Source: an uncultured Flammeovirgaceae bacterium
GTDB lineage: Bacteria; Bacteroidota; Bacteroidia; Cytophagales; Cyclobacteriaceae
Reading direction: 5' to 3'
DNA length: 64,000 nt
NCBI GenBank assembly: GCA_937884755.1
Contig: CAKZYJ010000113.1
Coordinates: 1-64,000 of the forward strand
Position numbers and translations under genes: made by a program. The notes under the pieces were generated by a model. The model was not told where the DNA came from and searched no databases. It saw only the letters and a program-made list of their open reading frames with translations. Positions 1 through 8,469 of the stretch are shown here, in pieces (the stretch's first letter is position 1; each line of letters begins with the position of its first letter).

Positions 1-25
1 GTAAGAATTTCATTCTTTAGCAAAC

Positions 26-46
26 CTATGCACTTTCAGTGCATAG
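26..46. repeat. Perfect inverted repeat CTATGCACT-TTC-AGTGCATAG
   Basis: 9-bp perfect arms with 3-nt loop, extendable to AAACC..GGTTT with a small bulge; overlaps the end of the VOC-like ORF. Confidence 0.6.
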
Positions 47-292
47 TGGTTTAGTTTCTCGGAATTGAGAGCGTTCCCACAAGTGGGTAGGAGCAGTGAG
101 TTCACTGATTATCTCCTGTTTATTAATAACGTAAAGAATTTCCAGAAAGAAATTCTCGAAGTAGAACTTACGGTTAGTAGTGCCCTGTCCGGGGTGCACC
201 CGGCTGCTTCCTTCGGTAAGACCAAAGTCTAGCAGTTGGTCGCCTTCCTGTCCCTGATTGGCTGAGAAGATGAAGATATGGTCAATTTCCAT
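26..292 (-). CDS. N-terminal part of a VOC/glyoxalase-like domain protein (short or truncated)
   Basis: MEIDHIFIFSANQG..DFGLTEGSSRVHPGQGTTNRKFYFENFFLEILYV resembles the N-terminal half of VOC-family proteins; the frame ends abruptly at a palindrome near the window edge. Confidence 0.5.
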   Translation of the reverse strand: MEIDHIFIFSANQGQEGDQLLDFGLTEGSSRVHPGQGTTNRKFYFENFFLEILYVINKQEIISELTAPTHLWERSQFRETKPLCTESA

Positions 293-333
293 TGCGTGCG
301 GTTTGTGCTCTAACCTGCCGACGGCTCAATAGT

Positions 334-870
334 TTACTCGAATTGTGTACTTTGCTTCGCCTGCCACTGCTCACGAGTTAGGTGGTACACCCGGCAATAG
401 TGGGCTTCAAACATTCGGTTCTCCACAAATTCAAACCCTATTCGTTCGTAGAAGCGATGGGCGCGGGTGTTAGTTTCTAACGGATCAATTAGGATTTCGG
501 TAACCTTCGGGTTGGCAAAGCAGCGTTCAATGGCCTGGGCCATCATCACGGTGCCGTAGCCCCGGCCCAGGTCTTCGGCCTCGCCAATCCAGATATCAAT
601 GGCCCGTAGGTTGGGCGACACATCGCCCCAGTAGTGCGTTTCTTCCTCGGCCGGATCAATAATCTGCACAAACCCCAGCGGCCGACCATCTAGCTCAGCC
701 ATCAGTTGTTCCCGCCACGGGGGACGATAGGGTAACTCTTTTTCCCATTCCCAGTCATCGTCGGGATCAGACGCAATGGTATGAGGCTGCTCATCCCAGT
801 ACCGCAAAATAGCCAGGTCATCCGGAGTAGCGTGGCGTAATATGATATTAGCTTTTTGGGTTTTCATCAT
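334..870 (-). CDS. GNAT family N-acetyltransferase, AAC(6')-like
   Basis: Motifs IDIWIGEAEDLGRGYGTVMMAQAIERCF and LIDPLETNTRAHRFYERIGFEFVENRMF; start chosen at MMKTQK inside the longer ORF 334..936. Confidence 0.8.
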   Translation of the reverse strand: MMKTQKANIILRHATPDDLAILRYWDEQPHTIASDPDDDWEWEKELPYRPPWREQLMAELDGRPLGFVQIIDPAEEETHYWGDVSPNLRAIDIWIGEAEDLGRGYGTVMMAQAIERCFANPKVTEILIDPLETNTRAHRFYERIGFEFVENRMFEAHYCRVYHLTREQWQAKQSTQFE

Positions 871-994
871 GCTTGTAGAATATCTAGTAGCTAAAGTTAG
901 CAGTAAAATTAGGTTTAAACCCCATTCATGGCGCACAGGATCAGAGTAAACTAAATGTACCTAATTGAATTTGCGCTTACCAATTTGCGAACTG

Positions 995-1528
995 TTAGCC
1001 AAGGTTAGTGCTGGCGGTCATTTTAGCGTAAATCTTCCTTACTTTTGCTCGTACCGATGCACTTTCGTTTGCCAAAGCTTCTTCACATAGTATTCTAAAT
1101 TCATTAGCTAGGGCTGTATATACCTTCACTATTTCATAGTAGGCTTCGTAAGCAGCGGCCTTAACAAACTTCTTTTCTGAAGTTAGCTTTTCTCTAACAA
1201 AAGGCTCTACAGATTCAGCATTTTTGGTTGAGACCTGGAACTGAGGGATTAGCTGCAAGATATGAAGTTGCGCTTCCCAATGCTCCAGCATGTTTACTTC
1301 GGATAGTATCTTGTCAATTTGAGCTTGATTTAACTTGTTACCGTTATCAACAAAATGCTTGATAATCCAGGTAGTTGCGGATTGCAATTCAATATGCTTT
1401 AGATAGAGTTGAATAATGGCATCAACAAAAGCAGAGTCATACACCTGCTGCTGGTAGATCGCAATCAGATAGTTAGTATGTTTGCCGTCCCACCTTCTTA
1501 GTTTTTCTTCTAAATCTATATCATTCAT
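995..1528 (-). CDS. Hypothetical alpha-helical (HEAT-like) protein
   Basis: 177-aa ORF, helical composition, no clear motif. Confidence 0.55.
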   Translation of the reverse strand: MNDIDLEEKLRRWDGKHTNYLIAIYQQQVYDSAFVDAIIQLYLKHIELQSATTWIIKHFVDNGNKLNQAQIDKILSEVNMLEHWEAQLHILQLIPQFQVSTKNAESVEPFVREKLTSEKKFVKAAAYEAYYEIVKVYTALANEFRILCEEALANESASVRAKVRKIYAKMTASTNLG

Positions 1529-1855
1529 AGTCAGGAAAGGTGCCTATTTCAAATAGGTTGATAGATAATAAAGGAAGCTCATCTCTATCAATCACTTTTA
1601 ATAGAGAACTAAGAGCTTCGTTTTGTAGAAAAATAACAAATTGTTGCTGAGTTATCAATGGTCAATACTGAGTTAACAAATAGTAATTTGAGATATTAGA
1701 TTTTCCTACTAACAAAATTTAACGTCTAAATCTATCAGAGGATAAGTATTGTACTGATCAAAAGAATAACTACTACCGGTGCTTCGGTCATGTTTGAGTA
1801 ACAAACTAAAAGTTTTGATTTAGTAGAATATTTTGTTGAAAGTTTAAAAGGTACA

Positions 1856-1914
1856 TTCGACTAGGTCGAAATAAATAAACCTTACACGAATCATACGTTT
1901 CGACCCGGTCGAAA
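1856..1914. promoter_or_regulatory. Pair of TTCGAC-nnn-GTCGAA palindromes (possible operator or repeat)
   Basis: TTCGACTAGGTCGAA at 1856-1870 and TTTCGACCCGGTCGAAA at 1898-1914, centres about 43 bp apart; a degenerate half-match ATTTCGACCGGGACAAAT at 2023-2040. Confidence 0.45.
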
Positions 1915-2154
1915 CCTTTGTTTGGGCATTTTTGGTGGATTATACGGGGGCAAAATTGCTGATTTACCGATGCTGATGTACCAAGCTGCCGGTGGATATT
2001 ATTTTTTTGCATCAAAACACTTATTTCGACCGGGACAAATGCTTTGATTTTACCTCTTAACAAACCTTATTTATTGATTATTAGCTCTTTAGCATAAAAA
2101 CCTACTTAGTAAGATCGTATCCTGAACTGTCTTTCTACTGTTCTGGCTCTTGTT

Positions 2155-2162
2155 TTACTTTT
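2155..2162 (+). promoter_or_regulatory. Bacteroidota -7-like element TAcTTTTG upstream of the 2192 CDS
   Basis: TTACTTTTGCAC about 30 nt upstream of ATG 2192; no clear -33 TTG at standard spacing. Confidence 0.35.
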
Positions 2163-2191
2163 GCACAGTTTTACTAAACCACAAATAGGGA

Positions 2192-2827
2192 ATGAACCAG
2201 AACGAGCGAATTGGATGGTCAAAGACCGTAATTGACACTGCCCTGAACAATACCGAAATTCAGAAGCAACTGACCAAGTTCGGAATGAACAAGGAAGAAC
2301 TACTAATCGGTCAGAGTCATGTAGACGAAGTGATTCGACTAGGAGCTATGCAGCGCAAGGAGAAAGGCGAACGCTTTGATGCTACCGATGAACTGAATGC
2401 CATTCGTACCCAAGCCAAGGAGTTATACACTAAGCACATTGCCGATGCTCGCCACGCTTTGCGCAATGAACGAGGTCAGTGGGAAGCCTTGGGGTTGGAA
2501 GGCCGACGTAAAGATGAATTTTTTGCCTGGTTAGCCCAAGCGGAGACCTTTTACGGCAACATTGATCCGGTGATGCCCACACTTAAGAAGTACAATGTTA
2601 CTGAGGCGGAAGTAACCGAAGCTCGCAATCTGCTGGTGAAGGTGGTGGATGCCTACCAAAATCGTAACCGTGAGGCTAGCGAAGCCAAAGTAGCTACCCG
2701 GTTGCGTAACGAAGCCCTTCAGTCTTTAGATAACTGGATGAAACGCCTTAAGCAAACGGCTGAACTGGCTTTTGCCGACGAACCCGAGCATCTGGAGACC
2801 CTAGGCTTTACCACCAAGGTAGCCTAA
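2192..2827 (+). CDS. Conserved hypothetical helical protein
   Basis: 211-aa intact ORF with ATG and upstream -7-like element. Confidence 0.7.
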   Translation: MNQNERIGWSKTVIDTALNNTEIQKQLTKFGMNKEELLIGQSHVDEVIRLGAMQRKEKGERFDATDELNAIRTQAKELYTKHIADARHALRNERGQWEALGLEGRRKDEFFAWLAQAETFYGNIDPVMPTLKKYNVTEAEVTEARNLLVKVVDAYQNRNREASEAKVATRLRNEALQSLDNWMKRLKQTAELAFADEPEHLETLGFTTKVA

Positions 2828-2927
2828 TTTCTCGTGCTTTTAGAGATACGTACTCAGCTGCAAGCATCTCAGTAAGTTTTAGCCATATCTTAGTTCTGAA
2901 TCAGTACTGCGCTTTTGCCAAGGAGTA

Positions 2928-3067
2928 GAAAATCCCCTTACCCCGCGCCACGGTGGCCCTTTACAAAAGGGGGGAAATGCGCTTTGATGTCTTTAGCTAT
3001 TATATTGAGCATTATTATACTAGTTTGCCATTTTCCCCTTAGAAAAAGGGGATTAGGGGGATTTTTC
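2928..3067. repeat. MITE-like element with about 40-bp imperfect terminal inverted repeats
   Basis: Left GAAAATCCCCTTACCCC...TTTACAAAAGGGGGGAAATG; right end reverse complement GAAAAATCCCCCTAATCCCCTTTTTCTAAGGGGAAAATG; located in an intergenic gap. Confidence 0.65.
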
Positions 3068-3213
3068 TTATTAGGAAATCCTAAAATTCATTTTACTCAT
3101 CTGGGGAAATGGTAGTGGACTTTGTATGGGATACGTAAAATAGATGACTTAAGTCAATATAAAAGTAGGTGGATTAGGCTAACTTACCTTAAAACTTACA
3201 ATCTGCTTTACTC

Positions 3214-3942
3214 TTGTCTAAGAATGATCATTACATACTTGCGCACGGCCTGAACGTCCAACCGTCGGTTATGCAATCCCTGGCGGAAGAGCTGGGGTGT
3301 GCTGAAGATCAAAGCACGATTATCAGTCTGCCCGGCCACGCAGCCGATGAAACCCTGCATCCCGATGCAGCCTACCAATGGTTGGATAGTTTTCGCGATC
3401 AGTATCAGGCCGCCTACGAGCGTAATCAGAATATTGTCTTTTTAGGTTATTCCCTAGGCGGGCTGTTGATGACCTATCTTTTGGGCGATAAGCAGATCAG
3501 TCAACCTCGTAAGCAAGTGCTGTTTGCTCCGGCGTTGGCCTTCCAGCAGTGGACTAAAATTCCGACCCTGATTACCACTTCTACGCTAGATCAGATAGTA
3601 ATTCCGTCGTTTACTCCCAAACGCTTCAAAGCTAATAGTGGTGTTTCCTTGGGCGCTTATAAGGTGCTGTTTCAGATCAGCCGTGAGCTTAACGCTATGG
3701 ACCCAGCCCACTATAATATTCCTACGCTGGTTCTCTGCGACCAGCGCGATGAACTAGTGCAGCCCGCCGGACTGCGTAAGTTTATTGTAGAAAAGCAGCT
3801 CATTGAATGGAAGTTGTATATTGTTCCGTCGAGTCCGTGGGAGCGTTTGGGTAAAAAGCATCTGCTAGTGGCTCGGGAATATCAGTCTAAAGCCTACTGG
3901 GATGAAATCCGGCAGCAGATAGACGCATTTATTCATGGGTGA
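3214..3942 (+). CDS. Alpha/beta hydrolase
   Basis: Nucleophile elbow GYSLGG, late LVLCDQRDELV segment; TTG start. Confidence 0.75.
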   Translation: MSKNDHYILAHGLNVQPSVMQSLAEELGCAEDQSTIISLPGHAADETLHPDAAYQWLDSFRDQYQAAYERNQNIVFLGYSLGGLLMTYLLGDKQISQPRKQVLFAPALAFQQWTKIPTLITTSTLDQIVIPSFTPKRFKANSGVSLGAYKVLFQISRELNAMDPAHYNIPTLVLCDQRDELVQPAGLRKFIVEKQLIEWKLYIVPSSPWERLGKKHLLVAREYQSKAYWDEIRQQIDAFIHG

Positions 3943-4981
3943 GTTAGCTTATTATGCGTCTACCTACGAGGAAGCTCGCGCCCAGTTTCGCCAGCGGGCT
4001 ACCGACCGGGGCGGCATTCTAACTGCCCTATCAGTCAACCAGCAGCAAGGTTTGTTTATTGATACCGCTCTCTGGCAAGGCTCTTCTGATACATTACTGA
4101 TTCACGTTTCGGGAGTGCACGGAGTAGAAGCTTATCCCGGCTCGGCTGTGCAGTGTGCCTTTCTTGATCAGTGGAATCCAAATCAACTTGGAGATTGTAG
4201 CCTGCTGCTTATCCACTGCGTAAACCCGTTTGGTATGCGTTATCTGCGCCGCTGGAATGCCCATAACGTTGACTTGAACCGTAACTTTCTGGATCAGTTT
4301 GCCGAGCTACCGGCTAACCCGATGTACTCTAAACTAAATGATTTTCTTAACCCTAAGCAAGAACGGCAACTGAATGGCTTTACTTGGCAGGCGTTACGGA
4401 AGTTGCTTCGTTATCGCTTCTCTGCACTTCAGCAGGCTATTGCCCAGGGGCAGTACAGTAATCCCGAAGGCCTCTTTTATGGTGGAAACCAACTATCTAC
4501 CGAAGCCAGCTTACTGCTAGAATTCTTTCGGCAACACTTGAGTCACTATACCCGCATTCGCGGCATTGATTTCCATACCGGACTAGGTAAGTTCGGTCAA
4601 TCCTCTTTCTATCTGGAACCTGATTTTTCTTTCACTCAACACCAGCAGGCCGAATCTCTGCTAAATACCTCTGCGATTTACGGTGAACCCGGTAAGAGAC
4701 AAAGTTACCGTATTCAAGGTAGCCTGATAGCTGGTTTAAAACGTTTTTATCATAGTCAAGACTTTCTGATGCTCACGCAGGAGATTGGTACCATTGGCCC
4801 CATTCGGATTTTACAAGCATTGCGGGAAGAAAATTACTGCTACTATCACAAAATAAATTCCCAACCTCAGACTGCCCAACGGTTGAAACAGGTATTTTGT
4901 CTGGATGAGCCGGAATGGAAAGAGACTGCGGTGCGGGCAGGAGTACAATCACTTTTGAGGCTAATTGAAACGGTTGGCTGA
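3935..4981 (+). CDS. DUF2817 (M14-like zinc carboxypeptidase fold) protein
   Basis: VSGVHGVEAYPGSAVQ, NPFGMRYLRRWNAHNVDLNRNF, IRGIDFHTGLG motifs; overlaps preceding CDS by 8 nt. Confidence 0.8.
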   Translation: MGELAYYASTYEEARAQFRQRATDRGGILTALSVNQQQGLFIDTALWQGSSDTLLIHVSGVHGVEAYPGSAVQCAFLDQWNPNQLGDCSLLLIHCVNPFGMRYLRRWNAHNVDLNRNFLDQFAELPANPMYSKLNDFLNPKQERQLNGFTWQALRKLLRYRFSALQQAIAQGQYSNPEGLFYGGNQLSTEASLLLEFFRQHLSHYTRIRGIDFHTGLGKFGQSSFYLEPDFSFTQHQQAESLLNTSAIYGEPGKRQSYRIQGSLIAGLKRFYHSQDFLMLTQEIGTIGPIRILQALREENYCYYHKINSQPQTAQRLKQVFCLDEPEWKETAVRAGVQSLLRLIETVG

Positions 4982-4989
4982 CAAAAAAT

Positions 4990-5020
4990 AAGCGGTGTGC
5001 CCATCCAGCACACCGCTTTA
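4990..5020 (+). terminator. Hairpin AGCGGTGTGC-ccatcca-GCACACCGCTTT
   Basis: Strong GC stem just after the 4981 stop; only a short T run follows. Confidence 0.65.
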
Positions 5021-5297
5021 ATATATGTAGCTTATTATCTAGTCAGGTAAAAAAGTCTCCGTTTTAAGTTCAAAAAGTTAAACTACACTAAACCTTGTTC
5101 CATTATGATGCCAATACGGATAGAGTAGCATTTATGCCGATTTTGGGGAGATTGAATAGAGTATTGTCCCCAAACTGTTGACCGAAGTGGGGAAAATTAT
5201 AACCAATAGGGGGCATGCCAACAGTAGCAGCTATTTATGCTCAATCTTATAAGAATAGATTACTAATTTGGTGAGAAGGGTAAGGTGAGATCGAAAC

Positions 5298-5330
5298 AAA
5301 AAAAGCGATACACACTGGTAACGCTTTTTT
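5298..5330. terminator. Bidirectional terminator-like hairpin AAAAAAGCG..CGCTTTTTT
   Basis: 9-bp perfect arms with 14-nt loop, inside a large intergenic region. Confidence 0.5.
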
Positions 5331-5812
5331 AATATTGTATATGCAGTTTAGAAATAAAGTTGAAAAAATTAAAAGCTATAGTTCAAAAAGTCTAAACTAC
5401 ATGTGCCCTCACTTGCCGCAATATAGGCAACTACTCTGCCAACAGACAAAAAGCACTAATGCAAGACTATTGTGGGGAAAAAGTGGGGAAATAATTACTC
5501 AGTGGGCAAGTCAAGTGTAGAAAAAATTACTCACTTCCCCACAGTAATTATTTGTCAAAAGCAGAATCATTAGTGAATACACTACTGGTTGATCGAGTAT
5601 TCGTTATGAAATTATACTTATTTTGCGCATAAATTCTTTTTTTAAGAATATTTGCTTATCTTGGGAGCAACAAACAAATGTTGCTATGAACAAATCAAGC
5701 AAACCCACTACTTCCGAAGAGATTCGTACCAACCGGACGGAGATTATTGGTACTATCGCGCAGCAGTATCTTCAGACAATAAGAATCAAATCAGCTTCTC
5801 GTTAAATTCTTA

Positions 5813-6307
5813 TTACGGCAAGAAGCTAAACCGGCCGTTGTCAAAAATACGCATTGTTTTCAATCTTGGCGGTTGTTTTCCTTTCGTTTTCAATTCTATT
5901 CGCTTCGTTATCCAGTTTTCTATCGAGAATTTTGACGAAATGTCTTCTACACGAACGCTAAACCAGGGCTGGCGGGTAGTCAGTAGTTTTAGCAATTCTG
6001 GCTGAATAAGTAGTCGAACTGCAATTTCGGTTGTGGGAGCTTCATTCCTGCCCAGCGGTTTAGCATCAGCATAAATCAAGGAGAGAGGTTCGGTAGCGTA
6101 ATCCATTAATTCCCAGGCTAAGTCTGGCACCTGCCGAACAAACTGGTGAATTTGTTCAATCTGTGTAAGCCAAATAGTGAAATGCGGCTTCTCGTCGCTG
6201 GAAATAGTCATACCCAAGAGTTCCTGCCAAGCAGTACGATCCGAAATGGGAACGGTCAGTACTTCCTCTGGAGTGTTTGTTAGCCAGTAGCGTAGAGAAG
6301 AAGTCAT
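5813..6307 (-). CDS. Truncated/degenerate YrdC/Sua5-like protein
   Basis: FVRQVPDLAWELMDYATEPLSLIYADAKPLG..EIAVRLLIQPELLKLL resembles the YrdC core (PLT-I-Y...G-R-P/V); the YPTDT-GLG substrate loop and TSAN motif are absent. Confidence 0.55.
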   Translation of the reverse strand: MTSSLRYWLTNTPEEVLTVPISDRTAWQELLGMTISSDEKPHFTIWLTQIEQIHQFVRQVPDLAWELMDYATEPLSLIYADAKPLGRNEAPTTEIAVRLLIQPELLKLLTTRQPWFSVRVEDISSKFSIENWITKRIELKTKGKQPPRLKTMRIFDNGRFSFLP

Positions 6308-6319
6308 TACTTCAATCTG

Positions 6320-7543
6320 CTAAAATTTGTCAAGAGAAGGTAAGTAGATGCGCACTTCGGTTCCTTCTTTGGGTTTGCTTTTTACTTTTAAGTCTCCCCC
6401 TAACTTTTCTACATTGGTTTTTACAATAAATAGCCCCAGGCCGCTACCCGCAGACGACTGGTTTCCTCGAAAGAACATATCAAAGGCACGATCAAGAACC
6501 GTTTTGTCCATACCCTCACCGTTATCCTTCACGACTAAATCAATTCCACCACGAGCATTTTTTGCACTTATTCTTAAAAAAGATGTATCATTTCTAGGAT
6601 TGTAGTACTTAATACCATTCTCAACCAAATTTTGTAGAATTGAGCGAAATAGCTTTTCGCTGCTGGTAAACATTACGGGCGAATCAGCTTCTAAAGTTAC
6701 TTTAACCTGATCTCGATTTGGATAATTAGCAAAACTATCAATGATATCAGAAATAACTTGAGCAATGTCAAACTTCTGTACATCAATTTTAGTACGGTCA
6801 GTAATACCAATCTCTAGTAGGCCGGTGAGGGTTGTGTTTAGCTTATCAGCACTCTGTTTGATCAGTGAAACGTAGTATTGTAGATCCTGGTGATCGATCT
6901 CAGTTTGCTCTATCACCTGAAACAGTCCCAGCATGCTGGCTAATGGCCCCTTTAAGTCATGCGATACGCGGTAGATTAGCGATTTTAGTTCTTCGTTACG
7001 CTGAAGGAGGGCGTAGGATGTAAGTAGTATTTGCTTTAGGTATTTGGCAATAAGTACGTAGCCGTTAATAGCCCGATTGATTCTTAACGTTGAAAGCGAT
7101 AATGCTACGGGTAACTTACCTGACCGGGGCATTTTAAACGACGTCTCGATATTATACAGATGTTCGTTGTTCCGTACGTTCTCCTTAAGTTCTTTGATGA
7201 ATCTTGCTTTGCGTCCATCAAATAAGATATTAATAGGCTGATTTACGAAGTATGACTCGGACTGTTCTAGTAGCTCGCAAACTTTATGATTCACTTGTTT
7301 CATCTTAAAGTTTTTATCGAAGATGATGAGCATATCAACGATACCGCGTAGTACAGAATTCAGGTAGTTTCGGGAAATAACAGTGTCTCTCAATTCCTCA
7401 CTTAGCATATTGATACCAGAGGCAATAGCATCAATCTCATCGAAATTATCTGATACCGGAGCTAGATGCTGAAAGTTTCCTTCTGCGATTTCTAGTAGTA
7501 CATGGTTAATAGCATCAATGCGTTGGTCTCGAGGTACGGACAT
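6320..7543 (-). CDS. PAS-domain sensor histidine kinase
   Basis: HisKA YRVSHDLKGPLASMLGL, N-box NLVENGIKYYNP, G boxes DNGEGMD and GSGLGLFIV. Confidence 0.9.
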   Translation of the reverse strand: MSVPRDQRIDAINHVLLEIAEGNFQHLAPVSDNFDEIDAIASGINMLSEELRDTVISRNYLNSVLRGIVDMLIIFDKNFKMKQVNHKVCELLEQSESYFVNQPINILFDGRKARFIKELKENVRNNEHLYNIETSFKMPRSGKLPVALSLSTLRINRAINGYVLIAKYLKQILLTSYALLQRNEELKSLIYRVSHDLKGPLASMLGLFQVIEQTEIDHQDLQYYVSLIKQSADKLNTTLTGLLEIGITDRTKIDVQKFDIAQVISDIIDSFANYPNRDQVKVTLEADSPVMFTSSEKLFRSILQNLVENGIKYYNPRNDTSFLRISAKNARGGIDLVVKDNGEGMDKTVLDRAFDMFFRGNQSSAGSGLGLFIVKTNVEKLGGDLKVKSKPKEGTEVRIYLPSLDKF

Positions 7544-7565
7544 CTGGGTATTTGCTAATAGTAGT

Positions 7566-7940
7566 TTATCGGTATAAATACAGCCAGGCTAATGCATCGT
7601 TCTCATTGCGAAATGTACGGTGCGGTATTCTGGGTGTATGCTGGTGAAAAATAAATTTAAGCAAAATTTGGTCTACTGCACTAAACTCAATAAAGGCAAT
7701 GGCTTTAATATTTTTTAATCCAAACTGAGTATCGAATAAAAAATCTCGTGCAGTTTTATCAATACTCTTAATTTTTGCTCGCTTAATCAGTACTGGAAAC
7801 TGTCGATCCTGAAAATAACGAATACGATCAACTACGATAGTGCGGGCATCCCGTATTGAGATATGCGAAATTTGGCGATACTGCACCTGAATAACACTAT
7901 CCGTGAGAGTAGCAGTATAATACTGATTCACTGACTCCAT
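7566..7940 (-). CDS. STAS/SEC14-like small protein (DUF7793-type)
   Basis: 124-aa fold-type similarity to the next ORF: IRDARTIVVDRIRYF..VLIKRAKIKSIDKTARDFLF. Confidence 0.5.
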   Translation of the reverse strand: MESVNQYYTATLTDSVIQVQYRQISHISIRDARTIVVDRIRYFQDRQFPVLIKRAKIKSIDKTARDFLFDTQFGLKNIKAIAFIEFSAVDQILLKFIFHQHTPRIPHRTFRNENDALAWLYLYR

Positions 7941-7943
7941 ACG

Positions 7944-8339
7944 CTATTTGGTAAAATCTTCAATCCACTCTACTGCTTCATTCAAAGAAGTAAAAAATTT
8001 AAAAGGATATTCGGGTTGATAGAATTTTATAAAGAAATTACCCATCATACGGGTGACCGGATTGCTGAGAATAACAGCTAGTGCGAGTAAGTCTCGTCCA
8101 GCTTCTGAAGAAGAGAAAAAAATTCGAGTAGCCTTATCTACATGTTTTACAGATGAGATATCGACAATAGCAGGTACTTTTTTGCCATTGGTGATGCTCA
8201 TTCTGAATTTTGTGGCATTTTTAGCTGCATTGAGGTCAATAGTAGATACTTTATATTTAGCATATAGTATCTTATCACGAAATTCTAGAGAGACAAAATC
8301 ATTTTCGTAAAAATTGTTTTCCATACATCTTGAGTACAT
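7944..8339 (-). CDS. STAS/SEC14-like small protein (DUF7793-type), tandem paralogue
   Basis: VPAIVDISSVKHVDKATRIFFSSSEAGRDLLALAVI..; start may be internal (MENNFYEND). Confidence 0.5.
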   Translation of the reverse strand: MYSRCMENNFYENDFVSLEFRDKILYAKYKVSTIDLNAAKNATKFRMSITNGKKVPAIVDISSVKHVDKATRIFFSSSEAGRDLLALAVILSNPVTRMMGNFFIKFYQPEYPFKFFTSLNEAVEWIEDFTK

Positions 8340-8469
8340 AGGTCGTAGAAGAAAACAGACTTCAATTAAAAAATAACTTACATATGTGATATAGCACCTG
8401 ATACAGCCTGTTTACTTGAAGGTAATTTGCATAATCTTGCTGTAGATAACAAAGTAATAACTATCAACA

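Noticed and set aside
1806-2063. 85-aa minus-strand ORF
   Set aside because: Overlaps the palindromic repeats, AT-rich, no recognisable protein features; treated as intergenic.
2915-3115. 66-aa plus-strand ORF
   Set aside because: Translation of the MITE-like inverted-repeat element (SRKSPYPAPRWPFTKGG...).
5335-6005. Small plus-strand ORFs 5335..5520, 5623..5805 and 5652..6005
   Set aside because: Lie in repetitive non-coding DNA or antisense to the YrdC-like gene; no coding signatures.
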